64,000 nucleotides of DNA, from positions 1,798,001 to 1,862,000 of the forward strand of contig JAEVLN010000010.1 in NCBI GenBank assembly GCA_018350325.1. Direction: 5' to 3'. The position numbers and the translations under genes are program-made. Within the stretch, counting starts at the first letter, position 1, and each line of letters begins with the position of its first letter. This document shows positions 1 through 10,002 of the stretch, one piece after another. Below the pieces are notes generated by a model, which saw only the letters and a program-made list of their open reading frames with translations, had not been told where the DNA came from and made no database searches. This stretch comes from Globodera rostochiensis (lineage: Eukaryota; Nematoda; Chromadorea; Rhabditida; Heteroderidae).

Positions 1-1060
1 AGATGGCCAAATGGCGATGAGCTGGCCTGGCGGTTAAAATTCCGGAACTTTTTTCAAATTTGTTCAACTTTCCAAAAATACCAAATAATACGCGAAAAGG
101 CTTTAAATCTTATTTATACGTTAAAAGGAGAAAACATTAAGTAGTAAGCAAATTAATGCACTAAAAGTGCCATTTTTTTGGTGCATATTTCGGCATTTTT
201 GGCATATTTTGGCCTTTTTTGGAGCATATATATGCGCATATTTGCCCATTTTTGGCTGCATATAAATCCCAGCCCTACTAATGAGAGAAGAAAATGGACA
301 AAAGTTTATTATTTTTGCATTCAATACAGACATAAGACTATTTGCCAAATAACTGAACTCATTACGTATTAGCTAAAAAAATAAATAAATTAAAAGCCAA
401 CACAAATGGAAAATTTGTGCAATTTCACAACTTTATTATCTTTAACAAATATCTGACCGGCATCTGATTTTAGCTGTTTAAATATCAAGATGAATTAAAT
501 TTTTTGAAATTTTATTATTATATTTTTGATTGTAGCATTAAAAATGCTGGTTTAATGACAGTCTTAAAAGAAATGACGATGACCACCATTTACTGATTTG
601 ACTTTGGGGGGGGGGGTATAAATATTAATAAAGCCAAGATTTCCAAAATAAACGATTTTTTGTTGAAAAGTTAATATATATAAAAAATGTTGGTACCGAA
701 AACCGAAAAAGTACCGACAATTTTTTTCGGTACTATTCGGTACCAGTACTTTTTCGGTACTTTACCGAAAAGTACCGACCGAACCTTCTGGCCGGTCTCT
801 AATGGTTAATATTGGAAATCGGTTAATTTGGAAATGTTCTCTCTATAATAATCAGCATTTTGCTCATATTCAAAAATAATTTTTATTTGAATATAATTCA
901 ACCAACTTTATTCAATGATATACATACTTTAGTTGACCGAAGGCAAAAAAATGGTTGATACATCAATCGATCCTATGTACGAAAAAACAAAAAAAAATAG
1001 TCTGAAAATATAGATTAATTGATACACTGACATATTCGTTAATTGAAATAAAAATTGAAG
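1..1060. other. AT-rich intergenic DNA, no gene seen
   Basis: No open frame here has exon-like composition or splice-bounded structure. The stretch holds a 10-base G run near 607-616 and a self-complementary block at 688-785 listed separately. Positions 178-260 are T-rich with repeated 'gcatat' words and overlap only short frames on both strands. Confidence 0.6.
688..785. repeat. Self-complementary ggtaccgaaaa block
   Basis: The words GGTACCGAAAA, AAAGTACCGA and their complements TTTTCGGTAC alternate, so the block can fold on itself. It ends in GGCCGGTCTCTA, which resembles the right end of the hAT-like MITEs elsewhere in the window (for example 47658-47824). It is probably a decayed or one-ended copy of such an element; no left end was found. 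Confidence 0.5.
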
Positions 1061-1080
1061 AATGATATCTATTTTTCAAG

Positions 1081-1541
1081 TAGGGTTGAGCGGGACCGGG
1101 ACTTTTAGGAAAAACCAGGACCGGGACTTACCGGGACCAGAAAAACCGGGACCGGGAAGTTTGCTTCGGGATTTTAGGGAAAAAACTGTTTACGTAAGAG
1201 TGGAGGATGTCCGGCGGTGCCAACAGGCGCCGCCGGAGGAATTTTTACAAAAATTGGCAATCTTTGTTAAGGAAATTGAAGCAAAAAGTCAGAAAGACGT
1301 GATGAATTTATTTCAAAAATTTTTGTATTATTCTTTTTTGCGCGCATTATTAATTTAAAAATATTATTTAATAAATCTTATTAATGAGGGAATGTCTATA
1401 TTTGAGTAGAGGGGAAAACCAATAAATAAGTACTTGCACTCAACCGGGTTCGAACCCAATCCCGGCGAGACCAATAAACCGGGACCGGGACCTGAAAAAC
1501 CCGGGACCGTCCCGGTACCGGTACCAGTCCGCTCAACCCTA
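1081..1541. mobile_element. hAT-like MITE with CCGGGACCGG subterminal repeats
   Basis: The left end TAGGGTTGAGCGGGACCGG is matched by the inverted right end finishing CCGCTCAACCCTA. The flanks are ttttcaag on the left and atttcaag on the right, a 7/8-base target duplication of the length typical of hAT elements. The interior carries repeated CCGGGACCGG and a GC hairpin at 1211-1236. No transposase is present, so it is non-autonomous. Open frames running through it are composition artefacts. Confidence 0.75.
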
Positions 1542-1711
1542 ATTTCAAGTCATGATTGTACAAATGCTTAAAATCTACATAAAAGACAATGAGCAAAATA
1601 GGGGGGTTTTGGGGTTATTGTGGCTGTTGTTTTCTCCTCACATCGTAATTTTGTTGGCTGTGGCTGCGTTAATTTGACCTAAGCATAAACTTAAAATTCA
1701 AATTAATTTAA

Positions 1712-4700
1712 TTATTTACTTGAATCTCCAAATTGCTTTTTCCAACAATAAATTGTGCAACGAGCAACTCCCAATTTTCGCGCAATTTTTTTTTCAATTT
1801 TTTTCATATCGTAAGACATTCCTTTGGCCCGAGTTTTGAAGTCTTTTTTGAATTTATAAAACTCCGCGATTATTTCTTGTTTTTCTGCTTCCGAATAAAT
1901 CTTTTTAATACCTTTAATCGAGAAACAAATCAAGCTCAATTTTTTGTTAAAATTTATTAATTAAATTAATATTTAAACGATATTTTGTTAGCTTTTTACA
2001 AATTCCAATTTAAAAATAAATTCAAATTAAATCCACTTAAAAAAATCAATTAGTAAATAAATTAAATTTATTGCGATGCAAAATTACCATGTTCTAATCC
2101 TTTTGTTTTCCTTTCCCAGCGATTCAAGGTTTTGATGTGAACGTTCAACATTTGCGCAATTTCGAAATTACGAAGTTGAGGAGTTTCTTTTTTGATTTTA
2201 TTGAAATTTTTCAACAATTCCACCTTTTCACCGTCAGTGTATTTTTTTAGTTTTTCTGTTTAAAATTTTAGTTTAATTAAAATTAAAATAAAAACAAATT
2301 GAATGAAAAATTTACTTGGAGCTCCAAATTCGTTTTTCCACTTGCAAATTGTTTTAAAAGCAATTTCCAATTTTTGCGCAATTTTTTCATCAATTTTTTT
2401 CATATCGTAAGACATTCCTTTGGCCTGGGTTTTGAATTCGTTTTTTAATTTGTCAAACTTCACAATTATTTCCTCTTTTTCTACATCCGAATAGTTCTTT
2501 CTAAGACCTAAAATCAAAAAACAAACAATTCCAAATTTCTTGTAAATTTTGAAATGATAATTTATTAAATTATTTAAACGATACTTTGTTTACTTTTTTA
2601 AAATTCCAATTTAAAATAATTTCAAATTAGGGTTGCACGACCCCATCCCCGCGTCGCAAATTTAAGCAAAAATATGAATTTTTGAATTAATTCATAACAT
2701 CCTTTCAATTTTTGCTTTTAATTTTCGTAACAAAGACTACATTTTTTTGGTTTTTAATGAATTGGATAAATTTAATCCTCCCAAATGAATTGATGGTCTA
2801 TTAGTAACAAATTGAGTCAAAATTTTTCTCGGCGGCGCCTATCGGCACTGCCGGACATCCTCTACTCTTACTTAAAGCATTTTTTGAAATTTTTTCCGAA
2901 ATATCGAAGCAAACTTCTTAATTTTGCCAAAATTTGGTGAAATTTCTTAACCAAAAAATCCAAAAATTTTTCCCGACGGCGCCTGTTGACACCGTCGGGC
3001 TCTCCGCCCCAGAAAATTAAATCTTTGTAGTGCATATATGCCATAAGTAAAGCCTTTTCTTAAGGGTGCACTTTAATTTGAAGAAATTTCGATTTTTTTT
3101 AAAAAAGTCCCCCAAAAAATTGCATTTTTTCAAAAATGCACCCTAGAAACACCGCCGACCCCCCCCCCCCCCCCTCCGCCACCGGAAGTGAAGCAGAACT
3201 CTCAATAAAAAAGCAATTAACAAAAAATCAATAAGAAAATTTGATTTTTAGAATTTATTTTTGCGATTTAAATGTAAATTACCAGGTTCTAATATGATTT
3301 TATATTTCTTATCCCAAAGATTCAAGGTTGTAATGTGAATGTTCAACATTTGCGCAATTTCTTCTTTACGGAGTTGAGGATTTTCTTTTTTGATTTTATT
3401 AACATTTTTCAACAATTTCACCTTTTCACCGTCAGTGTAATTCTTTCGTTTTTCTGATCAAAATTTTAATTTAATTCAAAATAAATTTTATAAACAAACA
3501 AAAGAAAAATTCACTTGCTGCTCCAAATTCGGTTTTCCACCTATAAATTGTTCTAATAGCAACATCCAATTTTTGCGAAATTTTTTCATTTACTTTTTTC
3601 ATATCATAAGACATTCCTTTGGCCCGGCGGGCTTTGAATTTTTGTTTTAAATGATTAAACTCCGCGATTATTTTTTGTTTTTCAACGTCCGAATAATTCT
3701 TTTTAATACCTTTAATCGAAAAACAAATCAATCTCAATTTTTTGTTAAAATTTAGAAATGTATTTAATTAATATTTAATCGATATTTTGTTAGTTTTTAA
3801 AAATTCCAATTTAAAAATATTTTCAAATTAAATCCACACTAAAAATCAATTAGTAAATAAATTAAAGTTGTGAAAAATTTATGTGGAAATATTTCGATGA
3901 ACAATTACCAGGTTCTAATCCTTTTGATTTCCTTTCCCAGCGATTCAATGTTTTGATGTGAACGTTCAACATTTGCGCAATTTCGTCATTACGGAGTTGA
4001 GAATTTTCTTTTTTGATTTTGTAAAAATTTTTCAACAATTCCACCTTTTCAACGTCAGTGTGTCTCTTTTGTTTTTCTGGCAAAATTTTAATTTAATGTC
4101 CGGAAACCGGGTTTCGGATAATCCGGATTATTTTCCCGAACTTGGCTCTTATTATGTATAAAAATACTGTAAGACCCTAACGATTTACCGTATATACTCT
4201 TGTAAATCCCCCATGTCCGATATTTTACCTTTCTGTGATTTTGAAGAGCTTTCCTTCAAATTTGAATTATCAAAACCCGAATACGAATCCGTGCTTTGTT
4301 CTTCTCCATCCTTCCCATTATCGAATTCTTCTTTATCGGCGATACGTTCAAATTCCATAAATTCTAAATTCATTTTAATTAAAATAAAGGAAATATTTAA
4401 AAGTACCGGATTTAACCCGTTTTTCAACATTCTCTTCCTTTACAGTTTTGTTTAATGCGATTTTTTGCTGTCTTTCGTTCGAAAATTGATCAAATTCATC
4501 ATAATCATGTGGTTCATCTTTCACAACAATTTCTTTTTTAATTTTCCCAATTTTTTGACAGATAAAATTGTCATTTGAATTTGTTCGTAATGTTTCTACA
4601 CTTTTGCCGGATTTTGTGCCATATTTTTCACTTTTCTGCCACAATTCAGCAAATATATCATTATCTTCTTCATCAAATGCATTTAATTGCAAAATTTGGC

Positions 4701-4743
4701 AATTGAGAAAAGAAAAAAAAATAAAATAATGAAAACAAAACAT
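1712..4743 (-). CDS. Tandem helix-turn-helix module protein, copy 1 (6 modules)
   Basis: Eight exons, read on the minus strand: 4743-4407, 4363-4229, 4076-3909, 3709-3515, 3453-3283, 2507-2316, 2255-2088 and 1911-1712. All joins are phase 1 with GT-AG borders; about 521 aa. Exon 1 starts with a hydrophobic stretch (about 22 aa, signal-peptide-like), then an acidic region with IKKEIVVKDEP and TVKEE, both SUMO-type psi-K-x-E motifs. Exon 2 is Ser/Asp/Glu-rich. Exons 3-8 alternate type B (about 56 aa, ending LNRW-like) and type A (about 64 aa, with KLGVxxxTIYxWKxxFG) HTH modules in the order B-A-B-A-B-A. The last exon ends SSK-stop, without the linker and tail exons seen in the other copies. The module resembles transposase/homeodomain-like HTH folds. 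DNA binding is inference. The hydrophobic start is T-rich, so it could be mis-called, but all three copies keep it open. Confidence 0.75.
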
Positions 4744-5040
4744 AAATAGTGCAGAGCAAGTAAACTGAAATTAACAAAAAAATTTAATTTAATAAAACTA
4801 ATAATAAATATTATTTTAAATGGCACCCCAAAGAATTATTTTATATTTGAACAACTGTAAAAATGGATGTATTTGGTTCATTTTTTTATCATGTGAATGA
4901 GAAGTATTTGGGGGAGGGGCGTTTTTTCTTGGCGGATGTTGGGTTTATCGATTTGGGGTTTAATTTGCAAGAGTAATATGCTTTACGCCAATTAAAAATG
5001 TTGGAGACATTTCGCAATTTTCTCGTTACTACATCAACGT
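4744..5040. promoter_or_regulatory. Upstream region shared by the three HTH-module genes
   Basis: About 130 bases upstream of each HTH-module gene start (4744-4875, 17531-17660 and 21030-21160) are recognisably similar, with shared words such as actgaaatta, the T/A-rich tract and attttatatttga. The duplications therefore included the 5' flank. I see no clear TATA box and no ATGCCA hexamer in these flanks. Regulation cannot be read further. Confidence 0.4.
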
Positions 5041-5650
5041 AAGTAGCCGGATTCTGGACTACGGAAACCTAATTCCAGAAGTAGCCGGATTCTGGACTAC
5101 GGAAACCTAATTCCAAAAGTAGCCGGATTCTGAACTACGGGAACCTAATTCTAAAAGTAGCCGGATTCTGGACTACGGGAACCTAATTCCAGAAGTAGCC
5201 GGATTCTGGACTACGGGAACCTAATTCTAAAAGTAGCCGGATTCTGGACTACGGGAACCTAATTCCAGAAGTAGCCGGATTCTGGACTACGGGAACCTAA
5301 TTCTAAAAGTAGCCGGATTCTGAACTACGGGAACCTAATTCTAAAAGTAGCCGGATTCTGGACTACGGGAACCTAATTCTAAAAGTAGCCGGATTCTGGA
5401 CTACGGGAACCTAATTCTAAAAGTAGCCGGATTCTGAACTACGGGAACCTAATTCTAAAAGTAGCCGGATTCTGAACTACGGGAACCTAATTCCAGAAGT
5501 AGCCGGATTCTGGACTACGGGAACCTAATTCCAGAAGCAGCCGGATTCTGTACTACTGAAGCCGGATTCTGGAATACCGGAACCAAATTCCAGCCGGATT
5601 CTGGACTACGGAAGCCAGGTTCAGGAATACCGGAACCGTATTCCAGGTTC
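5041..5650. repeat. 38-bp minisatellite, about 13 copies plus degenerate tail
   Basis: The word gtagccggattctggactac recurs every 38 bases (5043, 5081, 5119 and onward to 5537), followed by a gggaacctaattctaaaa half. After 5545 the units shorten and degenerate. No coding meaning is seen: 38 is not a multiple of 3 and no long frame results. Confidence 0.95.
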
Positions 5651-6560
5651 TTTGAATAATCAATTGCCTGCTCTGACGAGTTTACATCAGAAAGTGATTG
5701 CCCCCGGGGGGTAATTTTTTTTACAAAATACTCTCATAGCTAATTACCCTGGGGTTTATCGACGATTTTGAGGGAATTGATCTTGAAACGGTCACTTGAA
5801 ACTACAGAATGATAGCACTTACAAATTAGCACCAGGGTTTTTTGTCCCAAGAAATTTGAAGCTGTTCTGTTCTTGTTCTTGTTTTGTTTTGACCTCTAGA
5901 ATAGAACACAATAGTGTAAACTGTCTTAGACTGTTCTAAATTAAAGAATTTTCGAGTCAGTCTAAAATTCTCAAGATCTAAATTTGGCACCCGAGACCGA
6001 GACTTGGACCTCGACACTCGAGTTAAGACATATTTCATGTAATTCTTTCAATTTAATTTCTCAAAATTATGTTCTTTAAATCAAAATTATTTAGTCTCAA
6101 TCACATCATCCATTTCCATAAATATTTGCTGGCTGCTTTTCCCTAATTTTTGAATTATCAAAAAATTTTCAGTCACAATTGTCAATTTTCTTAACAAATA
6201 TCGTTAATATCTTAAGAAAAAATTTCCCGGCAGCGCCTATCGGTACCCCCACTCTTAAAAGCTTCAAAAAAGTATTTTTAAAATTTTGGTTGAAAATCTC
6301 TTAACAGATTATATCAAAAATTTAAAATTTGGCGGTTTTGAAGTGTCTGCTTAGTAAAAAAATATTATAGCATAACATCCTTATTTGTTAATTTTGTTTA
6401 CATTTTTATGCGGCAATGTAAGCACTGCTGATGCAATAAAAATGTTGGCATCATAAAATCAATGGCATTTTTACTATTGATTTGTCCCTTAGATAATATA
6501 GCATTTAGTAAGTAATTTATACTTAATAAAAATTTATGTTCACTTATTTTCTTTAAGCAA
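5651..6560. other. Intergenic, degenerate repeats only
   Basis: The stretch includes a CCCCGGGG palindrome near 5701 and a truncated member of the GC hairpin family at about 6227-6250 (gcagcgcctatcggtacc). I find no supportable exon. The minus frame at 5826-6038 lacks any recognisable domain or splice context. Confidence 0.5.
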
Positions 6561-6765
6561 ATGATAGCATCAAATTATATTCTATTGTTAGCTTTGCTGG
6601 CGACAACTTGTCGGTGTGTCAAAGACAATAAAATTCGAGAGGCAGGGGTAAACTTTAATAAAAATCAAATTTAATAATTGTTAAATGGATGTTTATTGTT
6701 GCAGCATACGCGTCACAATAAAGCCCAAAAGATTGAACATGGTTCAACTGAAAGCTCAGGACAAA
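6561..6765 (+). CDS. Small secreted peptide gene, member 1 (3' end unresolved)
   Basis: Exon 1 (6561-6647) encodes 29 aa starting with a short signal peptide (LLLALLATTC core) followed by CRCVKD. Exon 2 (6705-6765) starts after a TTGCAG acceptor, is rich in His, Lys and Gln and ends in ESSGQ. It leaves in phase 1 with GTATGT. A homologous gene with the same exon sizes, phases and sequence pattern lies at 61584-61793 on the minus strand, which supports both being real. No third exon could be fixed, so the C-terminus is missing here. Function unknown; a short secreted peptide is a plausible parasitism effector or neuropeptide-like product, but nothing in the sequence decides this. Confidence 0.6.
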
Positions 6766-7025
6766 GTATGTTTTTTTAGGCTTATTGCTATCTATATATA
6801 AAAAGTTGAATGTGTGTTTGTTTGTTTGTTTGTCCTGACGTGGTTGGGGAGTTGAATTAGCGGGGAAATTTCGCGTAAAAATAAATGTTTGAATTTCAGT
6901 ACTGAAAATGGATTAAGGAGTGAAGAAGGTTAGACGAGAGAAGCGAAAGAAATAGTGTGGCAAGTGAAGAGACTTTTGCCGAATGAAACAGAGATTGGGA
7001 ATTCGTAAAGAAAAAATAAGTTGGT

Positions 7026-7105
7026 CATCCAGTCGATTCTGTTGTTTAGTGGATAAACACGTTGCCTTACTTGGTGAATGTGTCGGTTCGATTCCCGAAT
7101 GTAAA
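7026..7105 (+). repeat. tRNA-like sequence, probably a SINE head
   Basis: A D-arm-like hairpin GTTTAGTGGATAAAC is followed by a TTGCC/GGTGA anticodon-stem-like pair and the B-box-like GGTTCGATTCC. I could not pair a proper acceptor stem and the anticodon loop is 6 bases, so this is not called as a functional tRNA. A tRNA-derived retroposon is the likelier origin. Confidence 0.45.
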
Positions 7106-7204
7106 ACTATGTTTTCAATACATTTATTTATTAAAAAACAAAGTAATAAAAATTTTTTTAGGCAAAAATGACTTTTTTTAAAAAACTTTTTAACAAAGTT
7201 AAAA

Positions 7205-7440
7205 GAGAAAACCAGTGTAAAAAAAAGATGAACGGAAGGAGGAAAAAGAGAGGAAGGGAGGATAGGAAATGGGAAGGCGTGGGAAGGAAAGAGAGAAAAG
7301 GAAGGGAGGAAGGAGGGGAGGGAGGGGGGGGGGAAAGGAATAGAAAGACCTGAAGGGAGGAAAAGAAGTGAGAAAGAGGAAGGCGGGAAGGCAGGGATGA
7401 AAGGAAGGGATGAAAAGAAGGCAGGAAAGTACCAAAAAGT
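7205..7440. repeat. Polypurine (GGAA/GGGA) tract
   Basis: The plus strand is nearly pure purine with repeated ggaagg and gaaagga words. Open frames on both strands (Lys/Arg/Glu/Gly on plus, Ser/Pro/Phe/Leu on minus) are composition artefacts. Confidence 0.85.
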
Positions 7441-7680
7441 CAAAATGCCAAGGGGAAAAGCCAAAAGCGGGAAAACACAAAGAGAGTGAAGAGTCCCAAA
7501 GGCGAAAATGAGTGCCATAAGATGAATTGCCAGCCATAAGGAAAAATGCTCAAAAGAGAGAAAGTGCAAATCCCCTAAGGAAAAATGCCAAGAAAGAATA
7601 AGTGAAAATGCCATAAAGAAAGTCCCCCAAGGGAAAATACCAAGAAAGAAAGTGCCATAAGGGAAATTGCGGTAGGGGAC
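7441..7680. repeat. Degenerate ~28-bp tandem repeat (left block)
   Basis: Copies of the theme gggaaaatgccaagaaagaa recur in the same orientation as the larger block at 8405-9262. A foldback element (7681-8395) separates the two blocks. Confidence 0.8.
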
Positions 7681-8395
7681 GACTGAGTCTGGACAACTGA
7701 GTCTGGGCCAACTGAGTCTGGCCGACTGAGTCTGGCCGACTGAGTCTGGTGGCCAACTGAGTCTGGTTGGCAGGAAAAAAGTTTTTGAGCGGCATAAAAA
7801 TTAAAATTCAAGCAACTTATTCGAAAAATATATAACTTTCTTAAACAAAAATTAAAGCAAACAGACATTAACATATTCAACAACAAAAACTAATAAAACA
7901 ATCATTGATTCATTCTTCATGTGATAATTTTTGGATTTTCGGCAAGAAAATCGGTTATTCTTTCAGGGTTTTGATTCTGCATGGCATATTGATGGTCGCC
8001 CAAAAAATGATACCTGGGGTTCCTTAGGCTTAGGCCTATGCCACTGGCTTGGGGTTTGTTAGGCTTAGGCCTAAGCCTATTAATGTAAAAACGGATAACA
8101 AATAGAAATTTTTCAAAAAATCATAAATGTTTAAATGTCAAATGATAAATCTGATGTCATATTCGTGATTGCCGTTCTCGATAACCCCGGTGTACTTCTC
8201 AGAATTACATAAAACTGATTTTTTAAAAAAAATTCGGGGACCTATATAAGACACCATTACCATTTTTTGTTTAAGAAAAATTTTTTTTTAGTATATGTTT
8301 CATGTTTTTTTATTTTACAAAATTTAAGTTCAAAACTTTTTTCCTGCCAACCAGACTCAGTTGGCCAGACTCAGTTGGCCAGACTCAGTTGGGCC
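7681..8395. mobile_element. Foldback-type element with tandem CTGAGTCTGG termini
   Basis: The left terminus holds six copies of an actgagtctgg(cc) word, then ggttggcaggaaaaaagttt. The right terminus (about 8320-8395) is its inverted complement, aaacttttttcctgccaacc followed by three ccagactcagtt copies. The interior (about 7870-8270) has no gene and contains TTAGGC-like words around 8020-8070. Terminal tandem repeats inside inverted repeats are typical of foldback or MITE elements. It sits inside the ~28-bp repeat array. Confidence 0.7.
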
Positions 8396-8404
8396 GTTCC
8401 CGGG

Positions 8405-9262
8405 AAATTGCCATCAAGAAAGTGCCTTAAGGGAAAATGCCAGAAAGAAAGTCCCTTAAGGGAAATTGCCACAAAGAAAGTGCCTTAAGGGAAAATGCCA
8501 AGAAAGAAAGTGCCTACCCAAAGAGAAAATGCCAAGAAAGTGCTCTAAGGAAAAATGCCAAGAAAGAAAGTGCCAACCCAAAGAGAAAATGCCAAGAAAA
8601 AAGTGCCTACCCAAAAAGAAAATGCCAAGAAAGAAAGTGCCCTAAGGGAAATTGCCACAAAGAAAGTGCCTTAAGGGAAAATCCAAGAAATGCCAAGAAA
8701 GAAAGTCCCCTAAGGGAAAATGCCAAGAAAGTGCTCTAAGAGGAAAGTGCCTACCCAAAGAGAAAATGCCAATGAAGAAGTGCCTACCCTAAGGGAAAAT
8801 GTCAAGAAAAGAAAGTCCCCCAAGAGAAAATGCCAAGAAAAAAAGTGCCCTAAAGGAAAATGCCAAGAAAGAAAGTGCCCTAAGGGAAAATGCCAAGAAA
8901 GAACGTGCCATAAAGGGAAATGCCAGTCCCCTAAGGGAAATGCCAGATAAAAGGTCCCCTAAGGGAAAATGGCGGAAGTGCTCAAGGGAAAATGCCAAGA
9001 AAGAACGTGGCCTAAGGGAAAATGCCATAAAGAAAGTGCCTACCCTAAGGGAAAATGCCAAAAAAGAAAAAGGGAAATGCCAAGAAAGTACTCTGAGGAA
9101 AAATGCCAAGAAAGAATGTGCCCTAAGGGAAAATGCCAGAAAGAAAGTGTCTACCCTAAGGGAAATGTCAAGAAAAGAAAGTCCCCCAAGGGAAAATGCC
9201 AAAAAAGAACCTGCCATAAAGGGAAATGCCAGAAAGATCTTAAGGGCAAATGCAAGAATAAG
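8405..9262. repeat. Degenerate 24-30-bp tandem repeat (right block)
   Basis: About thirty imperfect copies of (c)cctaagggaaaatgccaaga with aagaaagtg spacers. The plus-strand frames (Lys/Glu/Cys-rich, for example 8437-8739, 8799-9305) and the minus-strand frame 8789-9217 follow directly from the repeat and shift among frames with indels, so they are not called as genes. Each unit contains ATGCCA. Confidence 0.9.
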
Positions 9263-9399
9263 CTACTATAAATCGAATCTGTTCATAACATATCCGTACT
9301 TCTAGCGGTTGGTGCGCCGTTAGGCGCACCTAAACCGCTAGTTAGTAAAAATTTACAAGCGGCTTCTAAAGGATGAAAAGATTTGATTGGAATACACAT

Positions 9400-9600
9400 C
9401 CTTTACTTCCTTCCTTTTTACCCCCTCCTTTCCCCCTTTCCTTTCCTTCCTTCCTTCCTTTCTCCTTTCCTCTCCCCCCTTCCATTACCCTTTTCCTTCC
9501 TTTCATCCCTTCCCTTTTCTCCCTTCCTTTCTTCCCTTCTCCCCTACTTTCCTCCACCTCCATTCCTTTCCTCTCTTCCTTTCCTCCCTTATAGTTTAAA
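9400..9600. repeat. Polypyrimidine tract
   Basis: Nearly pure C/T on the plus strand (ccttcc, ctttcc words). It is open in all three plus frames, as expected from composition; not coding. Confidence 0.9.
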
Positions 9601-9604
9601 CTAG

Positions 9605-10002
9605 GGCTGCTCCCTGACGCCGAACCCCTTAAGGCCCCGGCTCCGAGGATTTTTCACTCAAACGAATATTTATTGAAGAAAAAATAGACAAATAGTGACA
9701 TAAAATCATAAAAAAAAACATTTTCGGGCATTTTTGAACATTATGGACAAACGCTCACCCGTTTGTTTGCGCAAATTCGTATTGCTAGCCTTGACATTTA
9801 ATCAAAATTGCTTACTACTTTACATTTTTTATTTAATTGTAAAATACTCTCAACATTAATTTGTAAAATCAACACAATTGGAAATTTTGAATGTGATCAT
9901 TGCCGAATTGTCCCACTGTCGGTGTCCCATCGGGGTACTCAATTGTCAAAACTTAAATAGCTAGCTGCCTCCGGCAAAAATTGTTTGGTTTTTTTTTTGT
10001 AG
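9605..10002. other. Intergenic, possible one-ended hAT-like remnant
   Basis: TAGGGCTGCTCCCTGACGCC at 9604 looks like a left end of the TAGGG-type elements, but no right end was found. The rest is AT-rich without exons. Confidence 0.35.

Noticed and set aside
4185..4743. Overlapping plus-strand frames opposite the HTH-module gene exons
   Set aside because: They are antisense shadows; the minus frames are conserved in three copies with splice sites and the plus frames are not.
5041..5650. 38-bp repeat as a CRISPR-like array
   Set aside because: There are no unique spacers: the whole unit repeats head to tail, and the genome is eukaryotic.
6913..7886. Ser/Pro/Phe/Leu-rich frames on minus
   Set aside because: Complement of a polypurine tract and of the adjacent repeat array.
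8267..9305. Lys/Cys-rich 'repeat proteins' on plus and a 142-codon frame on minus
   Set aside because: Frames follow a degenerate 24-30-bp repeat and change with each indel; no conserved product.
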